Assembly: GCF_003931875.1 (NCBI RefSeq)
Contig: NZ_CP034245.1
Span: 1,674,001-1,738,000, forward strand
DNA length: 64,000 nucleotides
Direction: 5' to 3'
Origin: Microbacterium sp. 10M-3C3
GTDB lineage: Bacteria > Actinomycetota > Actinomycetes > Actinomycetales > Microbacteriaceae
How positions within the stretch are numbered: the stretch's first letter is position 1; each line of letters opens with the position of its first letter. The position numbers were made by a program, and so were the translations under genes. The notes below the pieces were generated by a model. That model worked only from the letters and a program-made list of their open reading frames with translations. It did not search any database and was not told where the DNA came from. Shown here piece after piece: positions 38,427 to 51,031 of the stretch.

Positions 38427-40379
38427 TCAGTCGGCGCCGCGGCTGCGCACCCATTCCTCCACCGACGGGATGTCGGCGGAGGTCGGGCGGGCGACGGGGA
38501 TGCGGGTGCCGAGCACCTGCGAGACGACGTCCTGGGCGATCTTGGCGGGGGTGAGCCCGGCGTCTTCGAGGATCTGCTCGCGGGAGGCGTGCGGGATGAA
38601 CTCGTCCGGCACGCCGAGCTCGTCCACCGCCGTGTCGACGCCGGCTTCGCGCAGCACCTGTCGCACGCGCGTCCCGACGCCGCCGACGCGGATGCCGTCC
38701 TCGATCGTGATGACGAGGCGGTGACGGCGGGCGAGCTCGACGATCGACGGCTGCACGGGGATCACCCAGCGCGGATCGACGACCGTCGCGCCGATGCCCT
38801 GAGCGCGCAGGCGCTCGGCGACGGCCATCGCGGTGTGCGCCATCGGACCGATCCCGATGAGCAGCACGTCCTCGGCGTCCGCGCGGGCCAGCACGTCGAC
38901 GCCGTCGGAGAGGCGCTCCACCGCGGGGAGATCGTCCGCCGCGGCCCCTTTCGCGTATCGGACGACGGTGGGCGCATCAGGGACCGCCACGGCCTCGCGC
39001 AGCTCTTCGCGCAGTCGCGCGGCGTCGCGTGGGGCGGCGATGCGGATGGAGGGCACGAGCTGAAGCATCGCGAGGTCCCAGATGCCGTGATGGCTCGGGC
39101 CGTCCGGGCCCGTGACGCCGGCGCGGTCCAGCGCGAAGGTGACCCCGGCGCCGTGCAGAGCGACGTCCATGAGCACCTGGTCGAACGCGCGGTTCATGAA
39201 GGTCGCATAGATTGCGACGACGGGATGCAGCCCGCCGAACGCGAGTCCCGCGGCCGAGGCGACGGCGTGCTGCTCGGCGATCCCGACGTCGTAGACGCGC
39301 TCGGGGAAGCGCTCGGCGAACAGCTGCAGGCCCGTGGGCCGCAGCATCGCGGCGGTCATGGCGATGACGTCGTCGCGCTCGGAGCCGATCTGCAGCAGTT
39401 CGTCGGCGAAGACGTCCGTCCAGTCGTGACCGCCGCTGGAGGACAGCGGCTCGCCCGTCACCGGATCGATCCTGCCGACGGCGTGGAACTGGTCGGCCTC
39501 GTCGCTGCGGGCGGGCGCGTACCCGCGGCCCTTCTCGGTGATGGCGTGGACGATGACCGGCGCGCCGTAGGACTTCGCCTGCTGCATCACCTCGATGAGG
39601 CCCTCAAGATCGTGTCCGTCGACGGGGCCGAGATACTTGATGTCGAGGTTGGAGTAGAGCGCCTCGTTGTTCGTGAAGCGCGAGAGGAAGCCGTGGGCGC
39701 CGCCGCGGATGCCGCGGTAGATCGCGCGGGCGGCGGGGCCCAGACGCCCGGAGAGATTGGCCGACCCGCGGTGCAGCGTGCGGTAGGTGTCGTTCGTGCG
39801 CACCTTGTTCAGGTAGCGCGCCATCCCGCCGATGGTGGGCGCGTAGGACCGCCCGTTGTCGTTGACGACGATGACGAGGTTGCGGTCGTTGTCGTCGGTG
39901 ATGTTGTTGAGCGCCTCCCACGTCATGCCGCCGGTGAGCGAGCCGTCGCCCACGACCGCGACGACGTGGCGGTCGCGGCGCCCGGTGCGGCTGAAGGCGC
40001 GCGAGACGCCGTCGGCCCAGCTGAGCGAGCTGGAAGCATGCGAGGACTCGACGACGTCGTGCTCGCTCTCGCTGCGCTGCGGGTAGCCCGCGAGGCCGCC
40101 GCGCGAGCGCAGGCGGGAGAAGTCCTGGCGTCCGGTCAGGAGCTTGTGCACGTACGACTGGTGCCCGGTGTCGAAGATGATCGGGTCGGACGGGGAGTCG
40201 AATACGCGGTGCAGGGCGATCGTGAGCTCCACGACACCGAGGTTCGGGCCGAGGTGACCGCCCGTGCGCGCGACGTTCTCGACGAGGAAGGTGCGGATCT
40301 CCGCCGCGAGCTGCTCCAGCTGGGCGAGGTCGAGTCCGTCGATGTCGCGGGGGCTTCGGATGCTCGGCAACAGCTCCAT
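38427..40379 (-). CDS. dxs: 1-deoxy-D-xylulose-5-phosphate synthase
   Basis: First enzyme of the MEP isoprenoid pathway, condensing pyruvate and glyceraldehyde 3-phosphate with thiamine diphosphate. The 650-residue product has FDTGHQSYVHKLLTGR, the ThDP/Mg motif VVGDGSLTGGMTWEALNN, and the pyrimidine-domain EQHAVASAAGLAFGG. ATG 40379 (MELLPSIRSPRDIDGL) is the family start with AAAGAGG upstream. TACAAT at 40431-40426 on the minus strand is a plausible -10 box. Confidence 0.97.
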   Translation of the reverse strand: MELLPSIRSPRDIDGLDLAQLEQLAAEIRTFLVENVARTGGHLGPNLGVVELTIALHRVFDSPSDPIIFDTGHQSYVHKLLTGRQDFSRLRSRGGLAGYPQRSESEHDVVESSHASSSLSWADGVSRAFSRTGRRDRHVVAVVGDGSLTGGMTWEALNNITDDNDRNLVIVVNDNGRSYAPTIGGMARYLNKVRTNDTYRTLHRGSANLSGRLGPAARAIYRGIRGGAHGFLSRFTNNEALYSNLDIKYLGPVDGHDLEGLIEVMQQAKSYGAPVIVHAITEKGRGYAPARSDEADQFHAVGRIDPVTGEPLSSSGGHDWTDVFADELLQIGSERDDVIAMTAAMLRPTGLQLFAERFPERVYDVGIAEQHAVASAAGLAFGGLHPVVAIYATFMNRAFDQVLMDVALHGAGVTFALDRAGVTGPDGPSHHGIWDLAMLQLVPSIRIAAPRDAARLREELREAVAVPDAPTVVRYAKGAAADDLPAVERLSDGVDVLARADAEDVLLIGIGPMAHTAMAVAERLRAQGIGATVVDPRWVIPVQPSIVELARRHRLVITIEDGIRVGGVGTRVRQVLREAGVDTAVDELGVPDEFIPHASREQILEDAGLTPAKIAQDVVSQVLGTRIPVARPTSADIPSVEEWVRSRGAD

Positions 40380-40500
40380 GGAACCTCTTTCCGACCGGAT
40401 GCGGCGCCCACGACGCCGTCCCCCGATTGTAGTCGCGCGCATCTGACCGCGGCCTGGACGGGCGACCCGGCGCGCCGCCGTGTACGCTCCGCCCACGCGG

Positions 40501-40533
40501 AGGGGCGGCCGCGGACATGCCGCGACCGCCCCT
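40501..40533 (-). terminator. Strong hairpin downstream of aconitase
   Basis: AGGGGCGG and CGCGG pair with CCGCG and CCGCCCCT around an ACATG loop, with one mismatch pair. It lies 11 nt after the acnA stop (minus strand). There is no U-tract. Confidence 0.55.
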
Positions 40534-40544
40534 GTGGATGCGGG

Positions 40545-43379
<2,835 letters not shown>

Positions 43380-43479
43380 GTGCGTCTCCTTCGTCGGCGG
43401 ATGCGGGCGGACCCGAGCCCATCCTGCCCCCCGTCTCCGGACGGCACCACCAAGGCGGACCTAACCGGGACGGAGCGGG

Positions 43480-43503
43480 ATTTATCTCGATATCGAGATA
43501 AAT
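43480..43503. promoter_or_regulatory. 24-bp perfect palindrome upstream of acnA
   Basis: ATTTATCTCGAT is followed at once by its exact reverse complement ATCGAGATAAAT. It is AT-rich in a region that is otherwise about 70% GC, 100 bp before the acnA start, with ATATAT-type promoter-like sequence next to it. It looks like a dimeric repressor operator. I cannot name the regulator; it does not resemble the C. glutamicum AcnR site as I know it. Confidence 0.8.
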
Positions 43504-43506
43504 ATA

Positions 43507-44283
43507 TCAGGTGGCGCGTGGCGGATAGAGCGCACGCACGGCGAGCCACGTGACCGCCACGAGCGGTGCGAACAGCGGCAGGCCCATGGCGATCTTGGTC
43601 ACGCCGAGCGCCGTCGTGTCGCCCGCGAAGTACAGCGGCAGCTGCACGCCCAGCCTCAGCGCGAACAGCGCGGCCCACGCGATCGACAGCCAGAAGAAGA
43701 CGCGCCGCTTGCGGGCCTTGCGCCGCCAGCGTGTGCCCTCGTTCATCAGAAAACCCACCGCGAGGCCGATGAGCGGCCAGCCGATGAGGGCGGAGACGAG
43801 GAAGGCGGTGCCGTAGAGGCCGTTCGTGAAGAAGCCGAAGACGAAGTTGTCCTGGCCGCGGCCGGTCCACAGCGCGAGGGCCGCCGCCGCCGCGGTGGCC
43901 AGCAGTCCGCCGATCGCGGCGCCCGCGGGCGAGCGCTGCGCGAGACGGACGACGGTGAAGACTGCCGCGATCGCGACGGAGACGCCGAGGCTGACCCACA
44001 GGTTGCCCTCCTTCGTCGCCGCGTCGTAGGTGACGGTGAAGAGGACCACGAAGGCGAGGCTCGGCAGCACCGACTCGAGGATGCCGCGCCAGCCGCCCAT
44101 CGCGGCCCACACCGCGGCCCCCGTCGACGCCGTGCCGGCCGGGTCGAGCCCGGCGCGGCGGGCCGCGGCGCCCAGCGCCGCCCCGAGCGCCTCGGACGCC
44201 GGCGGTGGCGCGTCGGGCGTGCGGAGCGCGTCGGCGCGCTCCGCGTCTCCGGAGGCGCGCTCGTCGCGTGCGGGATCGCTCAC
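43507..44283 (-). CDS. DUF3159 domain-containing membrane protein
   Basis: A 258-residue protein with six or seven predicted membrane helices after an acidic N-terminal tail. DUF3159 signatures: VWAAMGGWRGILESVLPSLAFVVLFTVTYD, LVSALIGWPLIGLAVGFLMNEGTRWRR and FFWLSIAWAALFALRLGVQLPLYF. Resembles intracellular septation-type membrane proteins, but function unknown. The GTG start overlaps the DUF3710 stop (GTGA), so the three genes dut-DUF3710-DUF3159 form one coupled operon. Confidence 0.92.
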   Translation of the reverse strand: MSDPARDERASGDAERADALRTPDAPPPASEALGAALGAAARRAGLDPAGTASTGAAVWAAMGGWRGILESVLPSLAFVVLFTVTYDAATKEGNLWVSLGVSVAIAAVFTVVRLAQRSPAGAAIGGLLATAAAAALALWTGRGQDNFVFGFFTNGLYGTAFLVSALIGWPLIGLAVGFLMNEGTRWRRKARKRRVFFWLSIAWAALFALRLGVQLPLYFAGDTTALGVTKIAMGLPLFAPLVAVTWLAVRALYPPRAT

Positions 44284-44876
44284 GCGGATCCCGGAGTCGC
44301 GGGCATCTTCAGCGGGATGAGGTCGCGCGGCGGCATCGGCGCACCGCCGCGGACCACGACGAGCGAGCGGAACAGGTCCTCGACCTGGGCCGCCGCATCC
44401 GTGTCGCTGGTCGCGGCACCGCCGATGACCCCGCGGAGAAACCAGCGCGGCCCGTCCACGCCGACGAAGCGCGCGAGGCGCTTGTCGGCGCCATCGGCCC
44501 CGACGGCGACCGGCACCTCGGCGAGCAGCTCCGGCCCGAGCGGCCCGACGCGCTCCTCGACACGGCCGCCCTGCTGGCGGATCTGCTGACGGATCTGCTC
44601 GCGCGTCTCCGCCCACAGACCGGACGTGCGCGGCGCGGCGAACGGCTGCACCTGAAGGGTCGATTCGGCGTAGTCGAGGCCCACCGCGACGATGCGCTTG
44701 GTCTGCTCCTCGACCTCGAGACGCAGGTTGAGGCCCTCGCGCGGCAGTACCTTGACCCCGCCCAGGTCGATGTAGGGACGGACCGGGTTCGCTTCGGCCT
44801 CGTCGAACGGGCCGTCGGTCTCCCGCCCCTCGGGCGCCTCCTTGGCCGCCGGCACGTCGGGGGTGATGTCGGTCAT
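44280..44876 (-). CDS. DUF3710 domain-containing protein
   Basis: A 198-residue soluble protein typical of actinobacteria: RPYIDLGGVKVLPREGLNLRLEVEEQTKRIV, TLQVQPFAAPRTSGLWAETREQIRQQI and PRWFLRGVIGGAAT. Function unknown, but the position after dut is conserved in the phylum. The ATG overlaps the dut stop by 4 nt (ATGA). Confidence 0.93.
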   Translation of the reverse strand: MTDITPDVPAAKEAPEGRETDGPFDEAEANPVRPYIDLGGVKVLPREGLNLRLEVEEQTKRIVAVGLDYAESTLQVQPFAAPRTSGLWAETREQIRQQIRQQGGRVEERVGPLGPELLAEVPVAVGADGADKRLARFVGVDGPRWFLRGVIGGAATSDTDAAAQVEDLFRSLVVVRGGAPMPPRDLIPLKMPATPGSA

Positions 44877-45328
44877 GACCGGCTCCCTTGCTGGATCGAA
44901 TACCCGGTGGACCCGAACCCGCCCTCGCCGCGCTCGCTCTCGGGGAGAACGTCCACCGGCACGAAGCGCGCGCGCGGCACCGCCATCACGATGAGCTGCG
45001 CGATGCGGTCGCCCGGCGCGATGTCGAAGGCCTCACGGGCATCCGTGTTCAGCAGCGTGACCTTGATCTCGCCGCGGTAGCCGGCGTCGACGGTGCCGGG
45101 CGAGTTCACGATCGTGATGCCGTGCTTGGCGGCCAGACCGCTGCGCGGCACGACGAAGGCGACGTAGCCGTCGGGCAGCGCGATGCGCACCCCGGTGCCC
45201 ACGAGCGCCCGCTCCCCCGGGTCCAGGCGCACGGCCTCGGTGGCGGTCAGATCGGCTCCGGCGTCGCCGGGGTGGGCGTAGACCGGAGCCGCGGCCGCGA
45301 TAATGGGGACGTCGACGGTATCGGTCAC
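44873..45328 (-). CDS. dut: Deoxyuridine 5'-triphosphate nucleotidohydrolase
   Basis: Trimeric dUTPase that keeps uracil out of DNA and supplies dUMP. In the 151-residue product all five motifs are present: HPGDAGADL, VPRSGLAAKHG, NSPGTVDAGYRGEI, GDRIAQLIV and the C-terminal GEGGFGSTG arm. The GTG at 45328 has TACCCT 6 nt upstream and no Shine-Dalgarno, consistent with a leaderless transcript. Heads the dut-DUF3710-DUF3159 operon. Confidence 0.97.
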   Translation of the reverse strand: MTDTVDVPIIAAAAPVYAHPGDAGADLTATEAVRLDPGERALVGTGVRIALPDGYVAFVVPRSGLAAKHGITIVNSPGTVDAGYRGEIKVTLLNTDAREAFDIAPGDRIAQLIVMAVPRARFVPVDVLPESERGEGGFGSTGYSIQQGSRS

Positions 45329-45346
45329 CCCACGAGGGTAATGCAG

Positions 45347-45832
45347 ATGGGAAGGTGCGGCATCCGCGACGCGACGTCTTACCGAGAGCGCCTCAGCCCG
45401 TCGCTGTGGGCGCTGGTCGGCGCCGCCGTGTGCGGTCCGATGGCCGCTCTCGTCTTCGCGCCGGTGGACCGGACACTGTCGCTCGTCGCCGGCGCCGTCG
45501 TGGGGATCGGGGTCGTCGTGGCGCTCGTGGCCTTCTCGCCGGTCGTGGAAGTGCGCGACGGCGTGCTCTACGCGGGACCGGCGCACATCGACGTCGCGCT
45601 GCTGGGCGAGCCCGTGCCCGCGTCCGGCGAGCAGGCCCGGCTCGCCCGCGGTGCGCACGTGGATCGGCGGTCGTGGATGCTGCTGCGCGGCGGCATCGAC
45701 GGGGTCGTCACGATCCCCCTCGCGGATCCGGATGATCCGACGCCGTCGTGGGTGATCTCGACGAGGACGCCGGACCGCCTCAGTGCGGCGATCCGGCGTC
45801 AGCAGGTCAGGCGGAGCATTCCTTACAGATGA
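45347..45832 (+). CDS. DUF3093 domain-containing membrane protein
   Basis: A 161-residue protein with two adjacent membrane helices (about residues 16-58) and a C-terminal domain ending WVISTRTPDRLSAAIRRQ. The family signature YRERLSPSLWAL and VLYAGPAHIDV mark DUF3093. Function unknown; next to dut in many actinobacteria. ATG 45347 is chosen because GAGG is better spaced than for 45341. The 3' end overlaps the convergent DUF4193 gene by 26 nt. Confidence 0.9.
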   Translation: MGRCGIRDATSYRERLSPSLWALVGAAVCGPMAALVFAPVDRTLSLVAGAVVGIGVVVALVAFSPVVEVRDGVLYAGPAHIDVALLGEPVPASGEQARLARGAHVDRRSWMLLRGGIDGVVTIPLADPDDPTPSWVISTRTPDRLSAAIRRQQVRRSIPYR

Positions 45833-46100
45833 ATCCGGCGCCGTCCTCGTGGTCGATCTGCGAGCGGTGCTTCACAAGGAAGCAGCTCATGCAGGTGAAC
45901 TCGTCCTCCTGAGGCGGGAGGACCACGACGTCGAGCTCGACATCGGACAGGTCGGCCCCGGGCAGTTCGAAGCCCGAGGGGTTGTCGGCGTCCTCGACGT
46001 CGATCGACCCGGAGGACTTGTCCGGCACGCGCTCCTTGAGGGCCTCGATCGACTCGCTGTCGTCCTCGGTCTTGCGGGGTGCGTCGTAATCGGTGGCCAT
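45807..46100 (-). CDS. DUF4193 zinc-binding protein
   Basis: A 97-residue acidic protein, MATDYDAPRKTEDDSESIEAL, with a C-terminal four-cysteine zinc site: CMSCFLVKHRSQI and ICKECSA. Highly conserved in actinobacteria, function unknown. Part of the conserved dut/sepH neighbourhood. AAAGAGA precedes the ATG. Confidence 0.95.
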   Translation of the reverse strand: MATDYDAPRKTEDDSESIEALKERVPDKSSGSIDVEDADNPSGFELPGADLSDVELDVVVLPPQEDEFTCMSCFLVKHRSQIDHEDGAGFICKECSA

Positions 46101-46313
46101 GCGTGAAGATCTCTTTTCGGTACAGGGGGTGCCGGTGCCCGATCGGGCGGCCATAGTTTGCATGACCGCCTCGCGTTTGGCAAATGCCGGTGCGAAGGGG
46201 CGCCCGGCGTGGTCGGGCACGGCGTGAAACGCGCGGCGCGCCCGTGGCATTCCCGGCCGCGGCGGGCCGCTGTGCCAGCATGGGCGGGACCGCAGATCGA
46301 AGGGGTGTTTCGC

Positions 46314-47333
46314 ATGGAGCAGCTCAAAGTCATCGGCACCGAGGAGAACCTCCTGGTCCTGGCGACGGAGTCGGGCGAGAGGTTCACCCTCGCCGTCGAC
46401 GAGGTGCTGCGCGGCGAGATGCGCCGCGCCCGCCGCGACCGCGCTCCCGAGGACCGCGGACCGCGGCCCAGCCCGCGCGAGGTGCAGGCCCACATCCGAG
46501 CCGGACTGTCGGCGCAGGAGGTCGCGACGCTCATGGGTGCGCGCCTCGAGGACGTCGTGAAGTTCGAGCGCCCCGTGCTCGCCGAGCGCGAGCACATCGT
46601 CGGTCAGGCGCTCGCCGTGCCGGTGCTGCTCGGCGGAGAGCTCGAGCACGACGCCCACGTCACGTTCGGCGCGGCCGTGCGGGCCAAGCTCGCCGAGGCG
46701 CATGCGACCGGCGAGCGGTGGACGAGCTGGAAGGAGCCCACCGGCTGGGTCGTCAAGCTCGAGTTCACCGCGAACTCCGTCGACCACGACGCGCGCTGGG
46801 GATTCGACCCGCGCCGCAGCACGCTGTCGCCGCAGAACGCGGACGCCATCCAGCTGTCGCGTCAGGGCTCGCTGCCCGAGGGTCTCATCCCGCGCCTGCG
46901 GGCGCTGGATGTGCAGCCCGCCAAGGACGACAGCCGGTTCGACAGCGGGGCCTTCGGCCCACGCCGCGTGGAGGCCGACACCGCCCCGATCGCCCCAGAG
47001 CTGCCGACGCCCGCCGCACCGGCGGTGCAGGATGCGGCGATCAAGCGCGCCCCGGATGCCGGCGTCACCTCGAGCGAGACGGCCGACCTCCTGGAGGCGC
47101 TGCGCCGTCGTCGCGGTCAGCGCGAGCCGCTGCCGGGCACCGAAGCGGAGCCGGCCCGCTCGTCGGCGCCCGTCGCGCTGTTCGACGCGCTCGAGCCGGG
47201 GTACAACGAGACGCCCGAGCCGGCGGAGCCGACACCCGCCCCCGTCACCGAGGCGAGCGGTCGCCGAAAGGGGCGCACGTCGATGCCGTCGTGGGACGAG
47301 ATCGTGTTCGGCGCCCGCGGCGACGAGAGCTGA
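46314..47333 (+). CDS. sepH: Septation protein SepH
   Basis: FtsZ-associated division protein of actinobacteria that stimulates FtsZ assembly. The 339-residue product has the conserved N-terminal DUF3071 core starting MEQLKVIGTEENLLVLATES, with the helix-turn-helix-like SPREVQAHIRAGLSAQEVATLMG at about residues 50-75 and RWTSWKEPTGWVVKLEF. The rest is a disordered Pro/Ala/Glu-rich tail ending in a short conserved MPSWDEIVFG motif. GAAGGGG precedes the ATG. Confidence 0.93.
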   Translation: MEQLKVIGTEENLLVLATESGERFTLAVDEVLRGEMRRARRDRAPEDRGPRPSPREVQAHIRAGLSAQEVATLMGARLEDVVKFERPVLAEREHIVGQALAVPVLLGGELEHDAHVTFGAAVRAKLAEAHATGERWTSWKEPTGWVVKLEFTANSVDHDARWGFDPRRSTLSPQNADAIQLSRQGSLPEGLIPRLRALDVQPAKDDSRFDSGAFGPRRVEADTAPIAPELPTPAAPAVQDAAIKRAPDAGVTSSETADLLEALRRRRGQREPLPGTEAEPARSSAPVALFDALEPGYNETPEPAEPTPAPVTEASGRRKGRTSMPSWDEIVFGARGDES

Positions 47334-47336
47334 CGC

Positions 47337-48461
47337 TCACGCGAACGCGCCGAGCCGCACGAGCGGCACCATGCGCTCCTCGAGCGTGAGCGAGCCGTGC
47401 TGGCCTACCATGCGCTGCGGCCGCTTGTCGCTCTCGCGGTCGTCGTAGTAGGCGACGGCGGCGCGGGCGGCGACGAGCACGTCCCCGACGCGATCGCGCA
47501 CCTCGGGGGCGACGACGCCGAACAGGCCCGCGTCGATCGCCTCGTCCCGCGTCATGACCCAGGCCCTGCCGCCCTCGGCCTCGCTCCAGCGGCGGGCGAC
47601 GTCGGCGGTCTCGCCCGGCTCGGCGTAGAGGTGCAGCATCCGCGGTTCGCCGCCGACGACCCGCACGCCTTCCCACAGTGCCGAGTCGGCTCCCAGCAGG
47701 AGGCGGCGATGGGCGGGCACGTCCACCATGCCGTGATCGGCGGTCACGAGCGCGCCCGTGCCCGGCGACAGCGCCCCTGAGAAGCGTCGGACGACGTCGT
47801 CGACGCGTTCGAGCGTCTCCGACCACTCGTCCGACTCCCACCCCGCACGATGGCCGACGTGGTCCAAGTCGGGACCGTACAGATAGACCAGCGCGCCGGG
47901 GTTCTCCGCGGCGAGCTCGGCCGCCACCAGCGTGCGCTCGGCCAGATCGTCCACACCGACGAGCCGCCCGCCGCGGAGGGTCGCCGCCGTGAAGCCGCTG
48001 CCGTCGTACTCCGAGCGCGACACCACGAACGTCGGCCGCCGCACCGCCTCGGTCTCGAAGATCGGTGTCGCACGCTGCCACGCGCGCGGGTCGAGGTGGT
48101 GCGACTCCCACCCGTGCAGCTGGTTGGGCGCCTCGTCTGTGCCTGGGATCCGCACGCGATACCCGACGATGCCGTGCTGTCCGGGGTCGACCCCCGTGAG
48201 CAGGCTCGTGAGGGCGGCCGCCGTCGTCGACGGGAAGACGGTGCGGGCGACGGCCGACCGACCCCCCGCGGCGGAGAGGAACCGGGCGTGCCCTCGGCGC
48301 GCCGCGAGGTTCTGCGCCCCCAGCCCGTCGAGCACGAACACGATCGCACTCGAGGCGGGCGGGAGCACGCCGCCGGTGCCGTCGAGGGCCGCGATCGCGT
48401 CGGTCAGCACGCCGGTGAGGCTCCGGGCTCGCGGAGGGTACGCCGGTAGGCTGAGAGGCAT
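47337..48461 (-). CDS. Alkaline-phosphatase-superfamily phosphodiesterase/nucleotide pyrophosphatase-like protein
   Basis: A 374-residue metalloenzyme-fold protein. Metal and catalytic motifs: [12 protein letters not shown], the Thr nucleophile in [32 protein letters not shown] and [12 protein letters not shown]. The family hydrolyses phosphodiesters or pyrophosphates; no signal peptide is seen, so it is probably cytoplasmic. The stop is 4 nt from the convergent sepH stop. The substrate is not evident. Confidence 0.88.
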   Translation of the reverse strand: MPLSLPAYPPRARSLTGVLTDAIAALDGTGGVLPPASSAIVFVLDGLGAQNLAARRGHARFLSAAGGRSAVARTVFPSTTAAALTSLLTGVDPGQHGIVGYRVRIPGTDEAPNQLHGWESHHLDPRAWQRATPIFETEAVRRPTFVVSRSEYDGSGFTAATLRGGRLVGVDDLAERTLVAAELAAENPGALVYLYGPDLDHVGHRAGWESDEWSETLERVDDVVRRFSGALSPGTGALVTADHGMVDVPAHRRLLLGADSALWEGVRVVGGEPRMLHLYAEPGETADVARRWSEAEGGRAWVMTRDEAIDAGLFGVVAPEVRDRVGDVLVAARAAVAYYDDRESDKRPQRMVGQHGSLTLEERMVPLVRLGAFA

Positions 48462-48545
48462 CCCGGCCAGTCTCGCACAGTGCGGACGGCCCCCACCCGC
48501 GGCCCTCGGGTCGCGCTTCGCCCGCCGACCCGAGGCCCTCCGGAC

Positions 48546-50999
48546 ATGCCCGCTTCCCGCCCCTCCCCCGACACCGCCGAACGGATCGAGGACGTCGATC
48601 TCTCCGTCGAGATGCAGGGGTCGTTCCTCGAGTACGCCTACTCCGTCATCTACTCCCGCGCGCTCCCCGACGCCCGCGACGGCCTCAAGCCCGTGCAGCG
48701 CCGCATCCTGTACCAGATGGCCGAGATGGGCCTGCGGCCCGACCGCGGGCACGTCAAGAGCGCGCGGGTCGTCGGCGAGGTCATGGGGAAGCTGCACCCG
48801 CACGGCGACGCCCCCATCTACGACGCCCTGGTACGCCTCGCCCAGTCGTTCTCGCTGCGTGTGCCGCTCGTCGACGGCCACGGCAACTTCGGCTCCCTCG
48901 ACGACGGACCCGCCGCGCCCCGCTACACCGAGGCGCGTCTGGCGCCGGCGGCGCTGGCCCTCACCGCCGACATCGACGAGGACGTCGTCGACTTCATCCC
49001 CAACTACGACGGCCAGTTCCAGCAGCCCGAAGTGCTTCCGGCCGCGTTCCCGAACCTGCTCGTCAACGGCACGACGGGAATCGCCGTCGGCATGGCCACC
49101 AACATGGCCCCGCACAACCTCATCGAGGTCGTCGCCGCCGCGGTGCACCTGCTCGAGCACCCGGATGCGACGCTCGAGGAGCTGATGGAGTTCGTTCCCG
49201 GCCCCGACCTGCCCTCGGGCGGCATCATCGTCGGGCTCGACGGCATCCGCGATGCCTACGCGAACGGGCGCGGCAGCTTCCGCACCCGCGCCAAGACCTC
49301 GATCGAGCCCCTCGGCCCACGCCGCACGGGCATCGTCGTCACCGAGCTGCCCTACCTCGTCGGCCCCGAACGCGTGATCGAGAAGATCAAGGACGCCGTC
49401 ACGGCGAAGAAGCTCACGGGCATCGCGGATGTGACCGACCTCACCGACCGCACGAAGGGACTGCGGCTCGTGATCGGCATCAAGACGGGCTTCGACCCCC
49501 AAGCCGTGCTGGAGCAGCTGTACCGACTCACGCCCCTCGAGGACTCGTTCGGCATCAACAACGTCGCCCTCGTCGACGGCCAGCCCCAGACCCTCGGCCT
49601 GCGCGACCTCCTGCGGGTCTACCTCGACCACCGCATCCGCGTCGTCACGCGGCGCAGCGAGTACCGACTCTCGCGCAAGCGCGAACGGCTCCATCTCGTC
49701 GAGGGTCTGCTCATCGCGATCCTCGACATCGACGAGGTCATCCAGGTGATCCGCACGTCGGACGACGGCGAGCAGGCCCGCGCACGCCTCATGGACGTGT
49801 TCGACCTGTCGCAGGCGCAGGCCGAGTACATCCTCGAGCTGCGGCTGCGGCGACTGACGAAGTTCTCGCGCATCGAGCTCGAGGCCGAGCGGGACACCCT
49901 GCAGGCCGAGATCGCAGCCCTCGTCGAGCTGCTGGGCGACCCGGGTCTCCTGCGCGCGCAGGTCGCACGCGAGCTCGAGGCCGTCGCGGAGGCCCACGGC
50001 ACGCCGCGCCGGACGCTTCTTCTCAACGGCGGTCCGGTGACGGCTCGCTCGGCCGCCAGGGCGACGGCCGCCGACCTGCAGATCGCCGACGCCCCGTGCC
50101 GCGTCTTCCTGTCGGCGACGGGCCGCATGGTGCGCGCCGAGCGCAACCCGGACGCCCCCGCGGGCGGCATCGTGCCGCCGGTGCGCCGATCGAAGCACGA
50201 TGCGATCCGCAGCGCCGTCGACACGACAGCGCGCGGCGAGATCGGCGCCGTGACGAGCGCGGGCCGACTCATCCGCTTCTCCCCCGTCGACCTGCCGTCC
50301 GTTCCGGGCAACGCCGTGCAGCTGGCCGCCGGCTCGCGCGCGGATCAGTATCTCGGGCTCTCCGGCGGTGAGCACGTCGTGGCGATCGTGCCCTTGACCG
50401 CCGAGCCGCCGACCGCCGTCGGTACCGCGCAGGGTGTCGTCAAGCGCGTGTCGGCGTCGGAGCTCGCGAACAAGCACGACGTGCCGATCATCGCCCTGAA
50501 GGAGGGTGACCGCGTCATCGGCGCCGCGCCGGCGGCCGATGGCGCCGAGCTCGTCTTCGTCGCCGCCGACGCGCAGCTGCTCCGCTTCGACGCGTCCTCG
50601 GTGCGTCCGCAGGGTCGCGCCGCGGGCGGCATGGCCGGCATGAGGTTGGCCGCCGGCGTCGAGGCGATCGGGTTCTTCGTCGTCGGCGCATCCGCCTTCG
50701 ACGCCGTCGTGGTCACGGTCGCCGGCTCGTCGACGGCGCTCGCGGGCACCGACGCCGGAAGCGCGAAGGTGTCGGCCTTCACGGAGTACCCGGCGAAGGG
50801 CCGCGGCACCGGCGGCGTGCGCGCGCAGCGATTCCTGAAGGGCGAGGACGTCCTCACCCTCGCGTGGGTGGGGTCGGAGCCGCGTGCGGTCGGCACCGAC
50901 GGCGCCGTGCGGCAGCTCCCGGATGCGGGGGCCAAGCGCGACGCGTCCGGCACCCCGCTCGACGGTGTGGTGGGTGCGGTGGGCACCGCGGTCCGCTGA
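48546..50999 (+). CDS. parC: DNA topoisomerase IV subunit A (gyrase A/ParC family)
   Basis: Breakage-reunion subunit of a type IIA topoisomerase, 817 residues. The active tyrosine is Y127 in APRYTEARL, and the tower/GHKL-interface region [13 protein letters not shown] is present. In the quinolone-determining region, [10 protein letters not shown] has Ala (A89) where enterobacterial GyrA has Ser83; the acidic residue D93 is kept. The C-terminal beta-pinwheel is present with repeated GxxG strands. Its position next to a ParE-like gene and away from any dnaA region supports topoisomerase IV over gyrase. Confidence 0.92.
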   Translation: MPASRPSPDTAERIEDVDLSVEMQGSFLEYAYSVIYSRALPDARDGLKPVQRRILYQMAEMGLRPDRGHVKSARVVGEVMGKLHPHGDAPIYDALVRLAQSFSLRVPLVDGHGNFGSLDDGPAAPRYTEARLAPAALALTADIDEDVVDFIPNYDGQFQQPEVLPAAFPNLLVNGTTGIAVGMATNMAPHNLIEVVAAAVHLLEHPDATLEELMEFVPGPDLPSGGIIVGLDGIRDAYANGRGSFRTRAKTSIEPLGPRRTGIVVTELPYLVGPERVIEKIKDAVTAKKLTGIADVTDLTDRTKGLRLVIGIKTGFDPQAVLEQLYRLTPLEDSFGINNVALVDGQPQTLGLRDLLRVYLDHRIRVVTRRSEYRLSRKRERLHLVEGLLIAILDIDEVIQVIRTSDDGEQARARLMDVFDLSQAQAEYILELRLRRLTKFSRIELEAERDTLQAEIAALVELLGDPGLLRAQVARELEAVAEAHGTPRRTLLLNGGPVTARSAARATAADLQIADAPCRVFLSATGRMVRAERNPDAPAGGIVPPVRRSKHDAIRSAVDTTARGEIGAVTSAGRLIRFSPVDLPSVPGNAVQLAAGSRADQYLGLSGGEHVVAIVPLTAEPPTAVGTAQGVVKRVSASELANKHDVPIIALKEGDRVIGAAPAADGAELVFVAADAQLLRFDASSVRPQGRAAGGMAGMRLAAGVEAIGFFVVGASAFDAVVVTVAGSSTALAGTDAGSAKVSAFTEYPAKGRGTGGVRAQRFLKGEDVLTLAWVGSEPRAVGTDGAVRQLPDAGAKRDASGTPLDGVVGAVGTAVR

Positions 51000-51031
51000 C
51001 CGTCGATCCGCCCGATCGCCGGGGCCCGGCG

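Noticed and set aside
51015..51031. Terminator between parC and parE
   Set aside because: Only a short GC palindrome without loop or T-run; support too weak.
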